A stretch of 64,000 nucleotides of DNA, from the NCBI GenBank assembly GCA_004211905.1, contig SHBP01000001.1:62001-126000 (forward strand), given 5' to 3'. Shown piece by piece: positions 42,448-51,607 of the stretch. Within the stretch, counting starts at the first letter, position 1. Every line of letters starts with the position of its first letter. The notes under the pieces were generated by a model, which saw nothing but the letters and a program-made list of their open reading frames with translations, had not been told where the DNA came from and searched no databases. This stretch comes from SAR92 clade bacterium (GTDB taxonomy: Bacteria; Pseudomonadota; Gammaproteobacteria; Pseudomonadales; Porticoccaceae). The translations under genes and the position numbers were made by a program.

Positions 42448-43145
42448 GCAGTCGACTCAAGTACTCTGCGCTCAGACACTAGACGAATCGCCGTGGTTGC
42501 TGCATCAGCGGCATCTCGGCAATAAGCATCTGCACCCACAGCCAAACCAAACTCTTCATTAAGCGGTGCACCGCCCACCATAACAATGTATTTTTCACGG
42601 AGCTTTTGCTCAGTCAAAGCATCAATAACCACTTTCATGTAGGGCATGGTGGTGGTTAGTAGTGCTGACATACCTAAAATATCTGGCTTGTGACGCTCAA
42701 GAGCAGCGAGATATTCTTCTACTGAGTTATTAATGCCAATATCAAAGACCTCAAACCCAGCACCTTCCATCATCATGGCGACTAAATTCTTACCAATGTC
42801 ATGAATGTCACCTTTAACGGTACCTATCACCATCGTGCCAACGGGTTTAGCGCCGGTTTCAGCGAGTAGCGGCTTTAAAATAGACATGCCACCTTTCATT
42901 GCATTTGCCGCTAGCAACACCTCGGGAACAAACAGAATACCGTCTCGGAAATCTATTCCGACAACAGTCATACCGTCCACCAGACCTTCTCCTAGGACTC
43001 GCTCAGCTGACCAGCCTCGGGCCAATAGAATATCTGTACCTTCCATGATCTCTTCTTTTAAACCATCGTAGAGATCATCGTGCATCTGCAATACCAGTTC
43101 ATCGTCAGGTAATTCGGCTAATATGATATCTTCTTCATCAGACAT
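42444..43145 (-). CDS. Corrinoid (B12-binding) protein, MtbC/MttC/MtgC-like
   Basis: Helical cap then GTVKGDIHDIGKNLVAMMMEGAGFEVFDIG (DxHxxG). Confidence 0.92.
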   Translation of the reverse strand: MSDEEDIILAELPDDELVLQMHDDLYDGLKEEIMEGTDILLARGWSAERVLGEGLVDGMTVVGIDFRDGILFVPEVLLAANAMKGGMSILKPLLAETGAKPVGTMVIGTVKGDIHDIGKNLVAMMMEGAGFEVFDIGINNSVEEYLAALERHKPDILGMSALLTTTMPYMKVVIDALTEQKLREKYIVMVGGAPLNEEFGLAVGADAYCRDAADAATTAIRLVSERRVLESTA

Positions 43146-43168
43146 AGTTCACAACCCCCAATAGGTGT

Positions 43169-44722
43169 TTAGTAGTCTCGGTCAGCATATGAGTTTTTGC
43201 GTCGTGCAATGAAATCAAGTAATGCTTCATCAACAGCTGGGTCCATTGCTGGTGGCTGATAATCGTTAAGCATTTTTTTCCATAAACCATTAGCCCGCTG
43301 AGCTGAATCTAAGGCGCCATCAGCGGTCCATTGTTCGAAACTATTATTATCCGCCACAGTAGATCGATAAAATGCGGTTTCAAAATTTTTGAGAGTATGA
43401 GCAGATCCAAGATAGTGCTTACCTGGGCCTACCTCTCGAAATGCATCGAAGGCTTGACCATTCTCAGACATGTCCATGCCACCCAATAGTACAGATATCA
43501 TGCTTGCTTGATCACAATCCATGATGAATTTTTCATAGCCCATCGCTAAGCCACCCTCAAGCCATCCAGCGGTATGGAGCATAAAGTTTACACCCGCTAG
43601 GGATGCCGTCTGCAGTGTATTCGCTGCCTCATATGCGGCCTGTGCGTCAGGTAATTTAGACCCACATAGACCACCTCCACTTCTGAAAGGTACGCCTAAT
43701 CGCCGCGCTAGAGCAGCCGCTGCATAAAGTATTTGACTAGGCTCTGGCGTACCAAAGGTAGGGGCTCCTGACGCCATAGACACCGCAGCAGCGAAGGTTC
43801 CAAATACAACCGGAGCACCTGGTCGGCACAGCTGGGTGAAGGCAATTCCGGCCAATGCTTCGGCTAAAATTTGAGTTACAGTTCCAGCTGCGGTAACTGG
43901 TGACATTGCACCAGCTAGAATAAACGGTGAAACAACTGTAGCCTGATTATTGCGAGCATACACCTTTAGCGATCCAAGCATGGTCGCATCATAGGTCATT
44001 GGTGAGTTCACATTAATCAAGCTGGTGAGTACACAATTCTGGTCAACAAATTCATCACCAAACACCAACTTTGCCATGTCCACTGTATCTTGAGCACGCT
44101 CAAAGTGAGTGACTGATCCCATTAGGGGCTTATCACTGTACTTAAAGTGCGTGTAAACCATATCAAAGTGACGTTTATTCACTGGCAGGTCAACTGGCTC
44201 GCAAACGGTGCCTCCTGAATGGTGGATATCTGGCGCCATGTAAGCTAATTTAACGAAATTTTTGAAATCTTCAATCGTTGCGTAACGGCGACCTTGATCG
44301 ATATCGTGCACAAAGGGAGAACCGTAGGCTGGCACGAGTACCGTTCGCTTGCCGCCTATGATGGTGCTGCGCTCTGGATTACGAGCATGTTGCACATACT
44401 CTTTTGGAGCACTGGCTTGAATGATCGATCGACAGAGGCCCTTGGGAAATCGAACTCGCGTGCCTTGAACATCGGCGCCAGCGTCCTTCCACATCTCTAA
44501 CGCTTCAGGGTCATCAAGAAAATCTATGCCAATCTCTTCCAACAAAATGTCAGCATTATCTTCAATCAGTTGAAGGCTTTCTTCGGAGAGATACTCTAGG
44601 TAAGGAATTTTGCGCTCGATAAAGGGAACTGTTTTAGCCACAGCATTAGCCCGAGCTTCGCGACGCCCTTCTCGTCCGCCACCCTCTCTACCTGCTCTTC
44701 TTCTACCTGTTCGTTCAGTCAT
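43169..44722 (-). CDS. MttB-superfamily (non-pyrrolysine) methyltransferase, MtgB-like
   Basis: LDDPEALEMWKDAGADVQGTRVRFPKGL..., HHSGGTVCEPVDLPVNKRH, GMDMSENGQAFDAFREVGPGKHYLGSAHTL; continuous frame with no in-frame amber. Start set to MTERTGRRR at 44722. Confidence 0.87.
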   Translation of the reverse strand: MTERTGRRRAGREGGGREGRREARANAVAKTVPFIERKIPYLEYLSEESLQLIEDNADILLEEIGIDFLDDPEALEMWKDAGADVQGTRVRFPKGLCRSIIQASAPKEYVQHARNPERSTIIGGKRTVLVPAYGSPFVHDIDQGRRYATIEDFKNFVKLAYMAPDIHHSGGTVCEPVDLPVNKRHFDMVYTHFKYSDKPLMGSVTHFERAQDTVDMAKLVFGDEFVDQNCVLTSLINVNSPMTYDATMLGSLKVYARNNQATVVSPFILAGAMSPVTAAGTVTQILAEALAGIAFTQLCRPGAPVVFGTFAAAVSMASGAPTFGTPEPSQILYAAAALARRLGVPFRSGGGLCGSKLPDAQAAYEAANTLQTASLAGVNFMLHTAGWLEGGLAMGYEKFIMDCDQASMISVLLGGMDMSENGQAFDAFREVGPGKHYLGSAHTLKNFETAFYRSTVADNNSFEQWTADGALDSAQRANGLWKKMLNDYQPPAMDPAVDEALLDFIARRKNSYADRDY

Positions 44723-44864
44723 AATAGTCAATCCAGTCAAGGCTAAAGTCACCCTCTTTAAGCAGTGGAACCAATGGGCGCAGTCTGTGCTTCTTTACCA
44801 CCCATCGCATACAATTTTGCGACCTAAGCATATACGGTCACGACAACTTTAAAGAGCCTAAAAA

Positions 44865-47378
44865 TCAGCTTCTTAGAGCCGCATTATCCGGGTCAAAGGC
44901 TGATTCAGAAATCACGGTGGCGCGTCGACGTTTTCCGAGTATTTCAATTTCCAATTCTGTTCCCTCTACCCCAAAGGCTACCTGCACTAAACCTAGCGCT
45001 AGGGACTTATTTACGCGAAACCCAAATCCGCCAGATGTCGCTCGGCCAACAAGCTGACCGTCCTTATACAAACCTTCAGACCCCCGAGCATCAGCATCCT
45101 CAACATCATGAACTTCCAGGGTCACAAAACTATTAACGAACCCACGCTTTTGCCAATCTAATAGGGCGGTCTTACCTACAAAATCACATTCTTTATCCAG
45201 CTTCACAAACCGATCTAGTCCTGACTCTAAAGCAGCATATTCAATTGACATTTCGCGAGGAATTAAACGATAGGATTTCTCCAGTCGCATGGAGTCCATT
45301 GCGCGTATACCAAAAGGCTTGATATCAAACTCAGCACCAGCCTTCATTAATTCATCAAAAATATAGTTTTGCATCTCGATTGGATGATGGAGCTCCCATC
45401 CCAATTCGCCAACGAAGTTTACCCGCAGGGCCTCTGCCTGAGCATAACCAACATTGATCGGCTTGCCCGTAAGCCACTTGAACTTATCATTAGACAAATT
45501 GGTATCTGTCAGTTTTTGTAAGACCTCACGCGACTTGGGGCCAGCTAAGACCAAAACACCCATTTGGGTGGTTATCTTTTGTAATTGAACTGAACCATCT
45601 TTAGGTGCTAGCTTAGTTAGGTAATCCCAATCATGACGCTCATTTGCACCAGCAAACACCAAGTAATAACTATTTTTTGCACGCTTATAGATGGTGAATT
45701 CTGCCCGCACTCCGCCATTGAGCGAAAGCATATGACATAGACCGATCCGTCCAATGGCCTTGGGAACATTGTTAGCCACAATGCTGTTTAACCACGCCTC
45801 TGCACCAGCTCCGGACACGGTGGCTTTTGAAAAAGCAGACATGTCAAGCAACCCTACTTTTTCATGGACATGACGGCATTCATTACCAACAAAATCAAAG
45901 TAGTTGGATCGACGGAACGAATTTTTTTCAACAATGCGGCCATCAGATAGAGCTGTGGAATGGTTTTTATTCCACAGGGTGTCATCTTTATTAAGCTCTT
46001 GCTCTGTCAGCGCATAATTTGGAGGCGCAAACCAGTTGGGACGCTCCCAACCATAAACACTGCCAAATACTGCTCCCAAGTCTTTCATTCGATCATAACA
46101 GGGTGCTGTTTTAAGGGGTCTTGCCGCGCTGCGCTCTTCATCGGGGTAGTGATTTTTAAACACGTGATCGTAGGCTTCTTCATTTTTGCTACGCAAATAA
46201 CCACGGGTGGCATAGGGGCCAAATCGGCGCGGATCAACACCCATCATGTCGACTGTGGGCTCTCCATCCACTATCCATTCGGCCAATTGCCATCCAGCAC
46301 CACCGGCGGCAGTAATACCAAAACTATGACCTTCATTTAGCCAGAAATTTTTCAATCCCCAAGCGGGGCCAACAATCGGGTTGCCATCTGGCGTGTAGGC
46401 AATAGCACCGTTATAAATTGTTTTGACGCCAACTTCTGCAAATGCTGGAACACGCTCCATGCAAGCTTCAACATGAGGCATTAGACGATCTAAATCACCG
46501 TTAAATAGCTCATACTCTGACTCGGCACTGGGGCCGTCTACATAACAACAGGGAGCATTCTCTTCGTAAGGACCTAGAATCATGCCACCTGCTTCTTCAC
46601 GAAGGTAATAACCCGCATCAGAATCCCTCAGTACTGCCTGCTCAGGCAAACCGGCGGCCTTGCGCTTGAGTATCTCTGGGTGAGGATCGGTAACGATGTA
46701 TTGATGCTCCACGGGGATTACAGGGATATCTAAGCCGACCATTTCGCCGGTTTTGCGCGCAAAGTTACCTGTACAGGCAACGACATGCTCACAATGTATG
46801 TCACCCTTGTCTGTTTTAACTATCCAGCTATCATCTGACTGCTGCTCAAGATCTAATACAGCGGTATTACGATAGATCTCAGCACCGCGCGAACGAGCAC
46901 CTTTAGCCAAAGCCTGAGTAAGATCAGCCGGCTGAATATAGCCATCATCAGGATGCTGGATAGCACCAATCAACCCCTCGATATTACACATGGGCCATGC
47001 GTCTTTGACTTGCTCCGGTGTCAAGAAGTTGACTTCCACACCGACAGTCTGAGCTACACCAGCGTAATAGCGATACTCGTCCATTCGATCCTCGGTTGAG
47101 GCTAGACGAATGTTGGAGACCACACTAAAACCAACGTTCTGCTCCGTTTCTTTCTCTAACTCGTGGTAAAAATTCACCGAATACTGATGCAATTTGCCAA
47201 CCGAATAACTCATATTAAACAATGGCAGCAACCCTGCCGCATGCCAGGTTGAGCCAGAGGTCAATTCCTTACGTTCAACCAGGACTACATCAGTCCAACC
47301 TTTCTTCGCCAGATGATAGAGTGTGCTAACACCAACAACTCCACCACCAACTACTACTACGCGCGCATTCTTCTTCAT
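44865..47378 (-). CDS. FAD-dependent dimethylglycine dehydrogenase-like oxidoreductase with C-terminal GcvT domain
   Basis: RVVVVGGGVVGVSTLYHLAKKGWTDVVLVERKELTSGSTWHAAGLLP; C-terminal GcvT-like folate domain. Confidence 0.87.
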   Translation of the reverse strand: MKKNARVVVVGGGVVGVSTLYHLAKKGWTDVVLVERKELTSGSTWHAAGLLPLFNMSYSVGKLHQYSVNFYHELEKETEQNVGFSVVSNIRLASTEDRMDEYRYYAGVAQTVGVEVNFLTPEQVKDAWPMCNIEGLIGAIQHPDDGYIQPADLTQALAKGARSRGAEIYRNTAVLDLEQQSDDSWIVKTDKGDIHCEHVVACTGNFARKTGEMVGLDIPVIPVEHQYIVTDPHPEILKRKAAGLPEQAVLRDSDAGYYLREEAGGMILGPYEENAPCCYVDGPSAESEYELFNGDLDRLMPHVEACMERVPAFAEVGVKTIYNGAIAYTPDGNPIVGPAWGLKNFWLNEGHSFGITAAGGAGWQLAEWIVDGEPTVDMMGVDPRRFGPYATRGYLRSKNEEAYDHVFKNHYPDEERSAARPLKTAPCYDRMKDLGAVFGSVYGWERPNWFAPPNYALTEQELNKDDTLWNKNHSTALSDGRIVEKNSFRRSNYFDFVGNECRHVHEKVGLLDMSAFSKATVSGAGAEAWLNSIVANNVPKAIGRIGLCHMLSLNGGVRAEFTIYKRAKNSYYLVFAGANERHDWDYLTKLAPKDGSVQLQKITTQMGVLVLAGPKSREVLQKLTDTNLSNDKFKWLTGKPINVGYAQAEALRVNFVGELGWELHHPIEMQNYIFDELMKAGAEFDIKPFGIRAMDSMRLEKSYRLIPREMSIEYAALESGLDRFVKLDKECDFVGKTALLDWQKRGFVNSFVTLEVHDVEDADARGSEGLYKDGQLVGRATSGGFGFRVNKSLALGLVQVAFGVEGTELEIEILGKRRRATVISESAFDPDNAALRS

Positions 47379-47463
47379 ACTGACATCTCAAATTAATCGT
47401 TTAAAGACCCTCTTTGCATCTCGAAAGTGTAACTGCCAAAATCATATCTGATAGGGCACAGTT

Positions 47464-47531
47464 ACGACAGTTGTGTATCTGAAAACGCCACCAAAAAAAG
47501 CCCTAAAAAGGGCATTTAGGTGAGTCGTTTT
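47464..47531. promoter_or_regulatory. Candidate operator region between DMGDH-like gene and fhs
   Basis: ACGAC (47464) and ACGCC (47485) 21 bp apart on +; GTCGTTTT at 47524 gives an inverted AAAACGAC site; nested GCCC-TAAAAA-GGGC hairpin. Confidence 0.35.
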
Positions 47532-47628
47532 TAAGACAGCAATTGACGGTCTTAGAAATCCAATGTTGGCGGGCTTTACGGAAGATGTGCCAACCAAAAT
47601 TATGGCCAGTACAGAAAAGGAAACAATA

Positions 47629-49296
47629 ATGAGTGATATTGAAATCGCACGTAATGCGACGATGAAACCGATTAGCGAAGTCGCTGAAAAACTGGACATT
47701 CCAGAGTCCGCGATAATTTCCTATGGCAAAACCAAGGCGAAGATCGATCCGGAGTATCTATCCACGCTAAGTGATCGGCCGGATGGTAAGCTCATCTTGG
47801 TAACCGCCATTACACCGACCCCCGCAGGTGAAGGAAAAACAACCACCTCAGTGGGACTGACAGATGCGCTAAATAAGATTGGTAAAAAGTCTATTGTTTG
47901 TCTCCGTGAACCAAGCCTAGGACCCTGCTTTGGAATGAAAGGCGGTGCCGCCGGTGGCGGGTATGCTCAGGTTGTTCCGATGGAGGACATTAATCTTCAC
48001 TTTACGGGTGACTTTCATGCAATTGGTGCCGCCCATAACTTACTTTCAGCTCTACTAGATAACCATATTCACTGGGGTAATAGTCTTGAAATCGATGCTC
48101 GCAGAGTTCAGTGGAAGCGCGTTATTGACATGAATGATCGTGCCTTGCGTAACATTGCCTGCGGTCTTGGCGGTCCTGGCAATGGTTTTCCTCGCCAAGA
48201 CGGTTATGACATTACGGTAGCCTCTGAAATTATGGCTATTTTCTGCCTGGCAAATGATCTGGACGACTTAAAAGCACGCTTAGAGAAAATTGTTGTAGCT
48301 TACACAAGAGATCATCAACCTATTTTGGCCAGTGAGATCAAAGGAATTGGTGCCATGGCAGTGTTGCTAAAAGACGCGCTGTCGCCTAATTTAGTGCAGA
48401 CCCTTGAAAATAACCCTGCGATTATTCACGGTGGTCCGTTTGCTAATATAGCTCACGGGTGTAACTCAGTTATCGCCACTAAAGCAGGCTTGAAGATGGC
48501 TGACTATGTTGTTACCGAAGCTGGTTTTGGTGCCGATTTAGGTGCTGAAAAGTTCTTTAATATCAAGTGTCGAAGCGCTGGATTGAATCCAGATGCTGCT
48601 GTTATTGTGGCTACCGTGCGTGCACTTAAAATGCACGGTAACGTCGGTAAAGATGATCTGGGTGAAGAAAATGTTGAAGCCCTAAAGGAAGGCTGTAGCA
48701 ACCTAGTGCGACATATTGAAAATGTAAAATCATTTGGCGTTCCTGTTGTTGTGGCTATTAACCGTTTTGTTACCGATACCGATGCCGAAGTTGAAATGAT
48801 TGAAAAAGTTGCAGCAGCTAATGGCGTCAAAGCTGTTGAGTGCACCCATTGGTCTGATGGTGGTGCGGGAACAGAGGCTCTTGCCCATGAGGTGGTTGAA
48901 CTAGTGGATGGAGGCCATGCTAATTTTGCACCCCTATATCCTGATGAGATGCCAATTTGGGACAAGGTCAAAACTATCGCCACTCGACTTTACAGAGCAG
49001 ATGACATTATTGCCGATCAAAAGATTCGAGATCAGATCCAGTCTCTTCAAAATTCGGGGTATGGTCACTTCCCTGTGTGTATTGCGAAGAGTCAGTACAG
49101 CTTTTCTACAGATCCAAATTTAAAAGGTGCGCCTGATAATCATGTTATGGCAATCCGTGAGGTAAGACTTTCTGCTGGCGCTGGCTTTATTGTAGTGGTA
49201 TGTGGCGATATTATGACCATGCCTGGCCTTCCGAGGGTTCCTGCTGCAAATAACATTGATGTTGATCATAACGGTGAGGTTGTCGGCTTATTCTAG
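47629..49296 (+). CDS. fhs: Formate-tetrahydrofolate ligase
   Basis: [65 protein letters not shown] 47629 preceded by AAGGA; the longer ORF start is unlikely. Confidence 0.95.
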   Translation: MSDIEIARNATMKPISEVAEKLDIPESAIISYGKTKAKIDPEYLSTLSDRPDGKLILVTAITPTPAGEGKTTTSVGLTDALNKIGKKSIVCLREPSLGPCFGMKGGAAGGGYAQVVPMEDINLHFTGDFHAIGAAHNLLSALLDNHIHWGNSLEIDARRVQWKRVIDMNDRALRNIACGLGGPGNGFPRQDGYDITVASEIMAIFCLANDLDDLKARLEKIVVAYTRDHQPILASEIKGIGAMAVLLKDALSPNLVQTLENNPAIIHGGPFANIAHGCNSVIATKAGLKMADYVVTEAGFGADLGAEKFFNIKCRSAGLNPDAAVIVATVRALKMHGNVGKDDLGEENVEALKEGCSNLVRHIENVKSFGVPVVVAINRFVTDTDAEVEMIEKVAAANGVKAVECTHWSDGGAGTEALAHEVVELVDGGHANFAPLYPDEMPIWDKVKTIATRLYRADDIIADQKIRDQIQSLQNSGYGHFPVCIAKSQYSFSTDPNLKGAPDNHVMAIREVRLSAGAGFIVVVCGDIMTMPGLPRVPAANNIDVDHNGEVVGLF

Positions 49297-49316
49297 ACAA
49301 TCAACAAGGGTCTACC

Positions 49317-50156
49317 ATTGCTCTAAAATGCCCTAGCTGCGATAGCCTACTTGAAACGGCAGATCACAGTTCAAAAGTTTTTCAATGTAACAATAATCAC
49401 AGCTTCGATGTAGCCCGCGAGGGCTACATTAATTTACACCTTGCTCAAAAGAAACGGAGCAAAAACCCGGGTGATAATGACTTAATGGTGAAAAGTCGCC
49501 AGCGTTTCCTTAACGCGGGTTACTATTGTGTTCTTGCTGATTCTATCGCTTCAATGTTACTCAATAATCACTCAGGTTCGCTCCAGAAGATTTTAGATAT
49601 CGGCTGCGGTGAGGGTTATTACTTGGAGAAGCTCAGCACCATCGCCAATCAAGACAAAACACCCATTGAGCTAATGGGCGTAGATATCGCCAAAAATGGT
49701 GTGCGTCAGGCGGCTAAACGCAAATTCAAGGCTCAGCTAGTCGTAGACAGCGCTTATCAGCTTCCACTTTTCAGCGATAGTATAGATACGGCCCTATCCG
49801 TATTTTCGCCCCTTTGCCCCATTGAAACCGCACGAGTTTTAAGACCCGGCGGTACGCTATTAATGGTAGGTCCTGGCGAAGAGCACCTGACTGGCCTAAC
49901 CCAGCATGTATACCAGAAGCATCAACCCCATGAGGGTAATTTTAGAAATATTAATGAGCACCCTACCTTTGAGCTTCAGGAAGAGGTAGAAATCAAAGCC
50001 AATATTACTGTAGATGGGACCCATACGTTAGACCTACTAACCATGACGCCCTACTATTGGCACACGAGCCCCGAACAGCAAAAAGCAATATCTGATCTAA
50101 AACAACTGGAAACTCAGATCCATTTTTATATCCGCGTTTATCAAAATAATTTATAA
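49317..50156 (+). CDS. rlmA: 23S rRNA (guanine-N1)-methyltransferase RlmA, probable ATT start
   Basis: In-frame extension upstream of the supplied ORF encodes LKCPSCDSLLETADHSSKVFQCNNNHSFDVAREGYINLHLAQKKRSKNPGDN (RlmA zinc finger and signature); SAM-MTase motif ILDIGCGEGYYLEKL. Confidence 0.85.
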   Translation: MALKCPSCDSLLETADHSSKVFQCNNNHSFDVAREGYINLHLAQKKRSKNPGDNDLMVKSRQRFLNAGYYCVLADSIASMLLNNHSGSLQKILDIGCGEGYYLEKLSTIANQDKTPIELMGVDIAKNGVRQAAKRKFKAQLVVDSAYQLPLFSDSIDTALSVFSPLCPIETARVLRPGGTLLMVGPGEEHLTGLTQHVYQKHQPHEGNFRNINEHPTFELQEEVEIKANITVDGTHTLDLLTMTPYYWHTSPEQQKAISDLKQLETQIHFYIRVYQNNL

Positions 50157-50225
50157 CAAGACTTTTTCACACAATCCCTATTCATTTTTAATCTATTACA
50201 AGATAACGTTACGCTTGTTGGGGAA

Positions 50226-50609
50226 ATGGACAAGGACAAGTTAATGAAATTAGTGAAGCAATATTCCTCGAGCAGATATGCCGAGCTAGATGCGTTAGCG
50301 CTTCAAAATCAAGGCATATTAACCCATGTTTCATCGAAGCATTCATACTCATTGGGCGGCTTTGTTACGGGGGTATTTTCTGTTGGCCTCTGGGTAATCT
50401 TTGATCACCAGACCGAGGATGCCAATATGTTCCTAGAGGATTCTTCCCACGAGGTCAGCACAGGGTTTTCCCCTGCAGAGCTAGAGGATCTTAAAGAGCA
50501 ATCCAAGTACCATTCTCATTCTGCTTTAAATCGCTTTTTAATTTATGTATTTACTGGACTAGGAATCTCGGCGGTTCTGGTATCTTTTTTACTTTACGCC
50601 TATTGGTGA
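50226..50609 (+). CDS. Hypothetical small membrane protein (two predicted TM segments)
   Basis: Hydrophobic segments FVTGVFSVGLWVIF and FLIYVFTGLGISAVLVSFLLYAYW. Confidence 0.55.
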   Translation: MDKDKLMKLVKQYSSSRYAELDALALQNQGILTHVSSKHSYSLGGFVTGVFSVGLWVIFDHQTEDANMFLEDSSHEVSTGFSPAELEDLKEQSKYHSHSALNRFLIYVFTGLGISAVLVSFLLYAYW

Positions 50610-51602
50610 TGACAGAACCTCAATGTCTGACGCGGTACGAAACCCAATATGCGATGAAGCCAGCGTAGTGTCTTGAGCTTGCCGCGCTGCTGGTCTGAAA
50701 CGCTGACAGTAGTTGTCTGAACATAAAAACGAACCACCTTTAAGAGTTTTAACGGTTACTCCAGGTTGCTGTGGGTCATAACCCTGGGAGCCATAGTTAT
50801 GCTTACGATCCGGTCCATAAGGCGTGTCAGTCCACTCCCATACGTTACCCGTTGTATCATAAAGCCCATATCCATTGGCGCCAAAACAACCCACTGGTGA
50901 GCTTCCGATAAATCCATCTTCATTCATATTGTTGTAGGGGAAATGTCCCTGCCAAGTGTTGGCTTTTGATCTGCCGTTATCTGGTAATTCTTCACCCCAG
51001 GAAAATGTAGCTCCTTTAAGACCTCCACGCGATGCGTACTCCCACTCGGCTTCAGAGGGCAATCTCCGACCAAGCCATTGAGCGTAGGCCTCCGCATCTA
51101 AATGAATGACTTGAACCACAGGAAATGCATCCCTGCCAGTGATAGAGCTACCAGGTCCCTCTGGATGCCGCCAATTAGCGCCCGGAATAAATCGCCACCA
51201 GGTCGCTGGAGAGCTTGGTTGGTCAAGATTTGGAGCGACAAAAACCATGGAGCCTGGTACTCTAAACTCAGATGAAATGTTCGGGAATTCTTCCTCCGAC
51301 AGGCCACGCTCGGCCGCTGTCACATAGCCTGTCGCCTCTACAAATTCACGAAACTGGCCATTTGTCACTTCAGTTTTATCAATATTAAAATCTGCCACGC
51401 GAGACTCTTTCGCAGGACCTTCGTCGGGATAATACCGATTGTCACCAAATGTAAATTCACCGCCACTAATGTTTACAGTTTGACCAGCCTCACTTTCAGG
51501 CAAGCAAGCCATCGTGGGTTGATCTTCACTGCAGGCAGTAACAAAAAAGATACAGAAAATACTTAAACTAAAATTAATGGCTCTTATATTCATGGGTCTC
51601 AC
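50589..51602 (-). CDS. Formylglycine-generating enzyme (SUMF1/FGE) family lipoprotein
   Basis: Lipobox VTACSED; GGEFTFGDNRYYPDEGPAKES, TGNVWEWTDTPYG, LKGGSFLCSDNYCQRFRPAARQ with C-x4-C. Confidence 0.87.
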   Translation of the reverse strand: MRPMNIRAINFSLSIFCIFFVTACSEDQPTMACLPESEAGQTVNISGGEFTFGDNRYYPDEGPAKESRVADFNIDKTEVTNGQFREFVEATGYVTAAERGLSEEEFPNISSEFRVPGSMVFVAPNLDQPSSPATWWRFIPGANWRHPEGPGSSITGRDAFPVVQVIHLDAEAYAQWLGRRLPSEAEWEYASRGGLKGATFSWGEELPDNGRSKANTWQGHFPYNNMNEDGFIGSSPVGCFGANGYGLYDTTGNVWEWTDTPYGPDRKHNYGSQGYDPQQPGVTVKTLKGGSFLCSDNYCQRFRPAARQAQDTTLASSHIGFRTASDIEVLSSPIGVK

Positions 51603-51607
51603 ATTGA

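Noticed and set aside
47442-47699. 85-aa minus ORF overlapping the fhs start
   Set aside because: Overlaps the real fhs start and promoter region; no family resemblance.
48504-48983. 159-aa antisense ORF within fhs
   Set aside because: Low-complexity Ser/Thr-rich antisense frame of a conserved gene.
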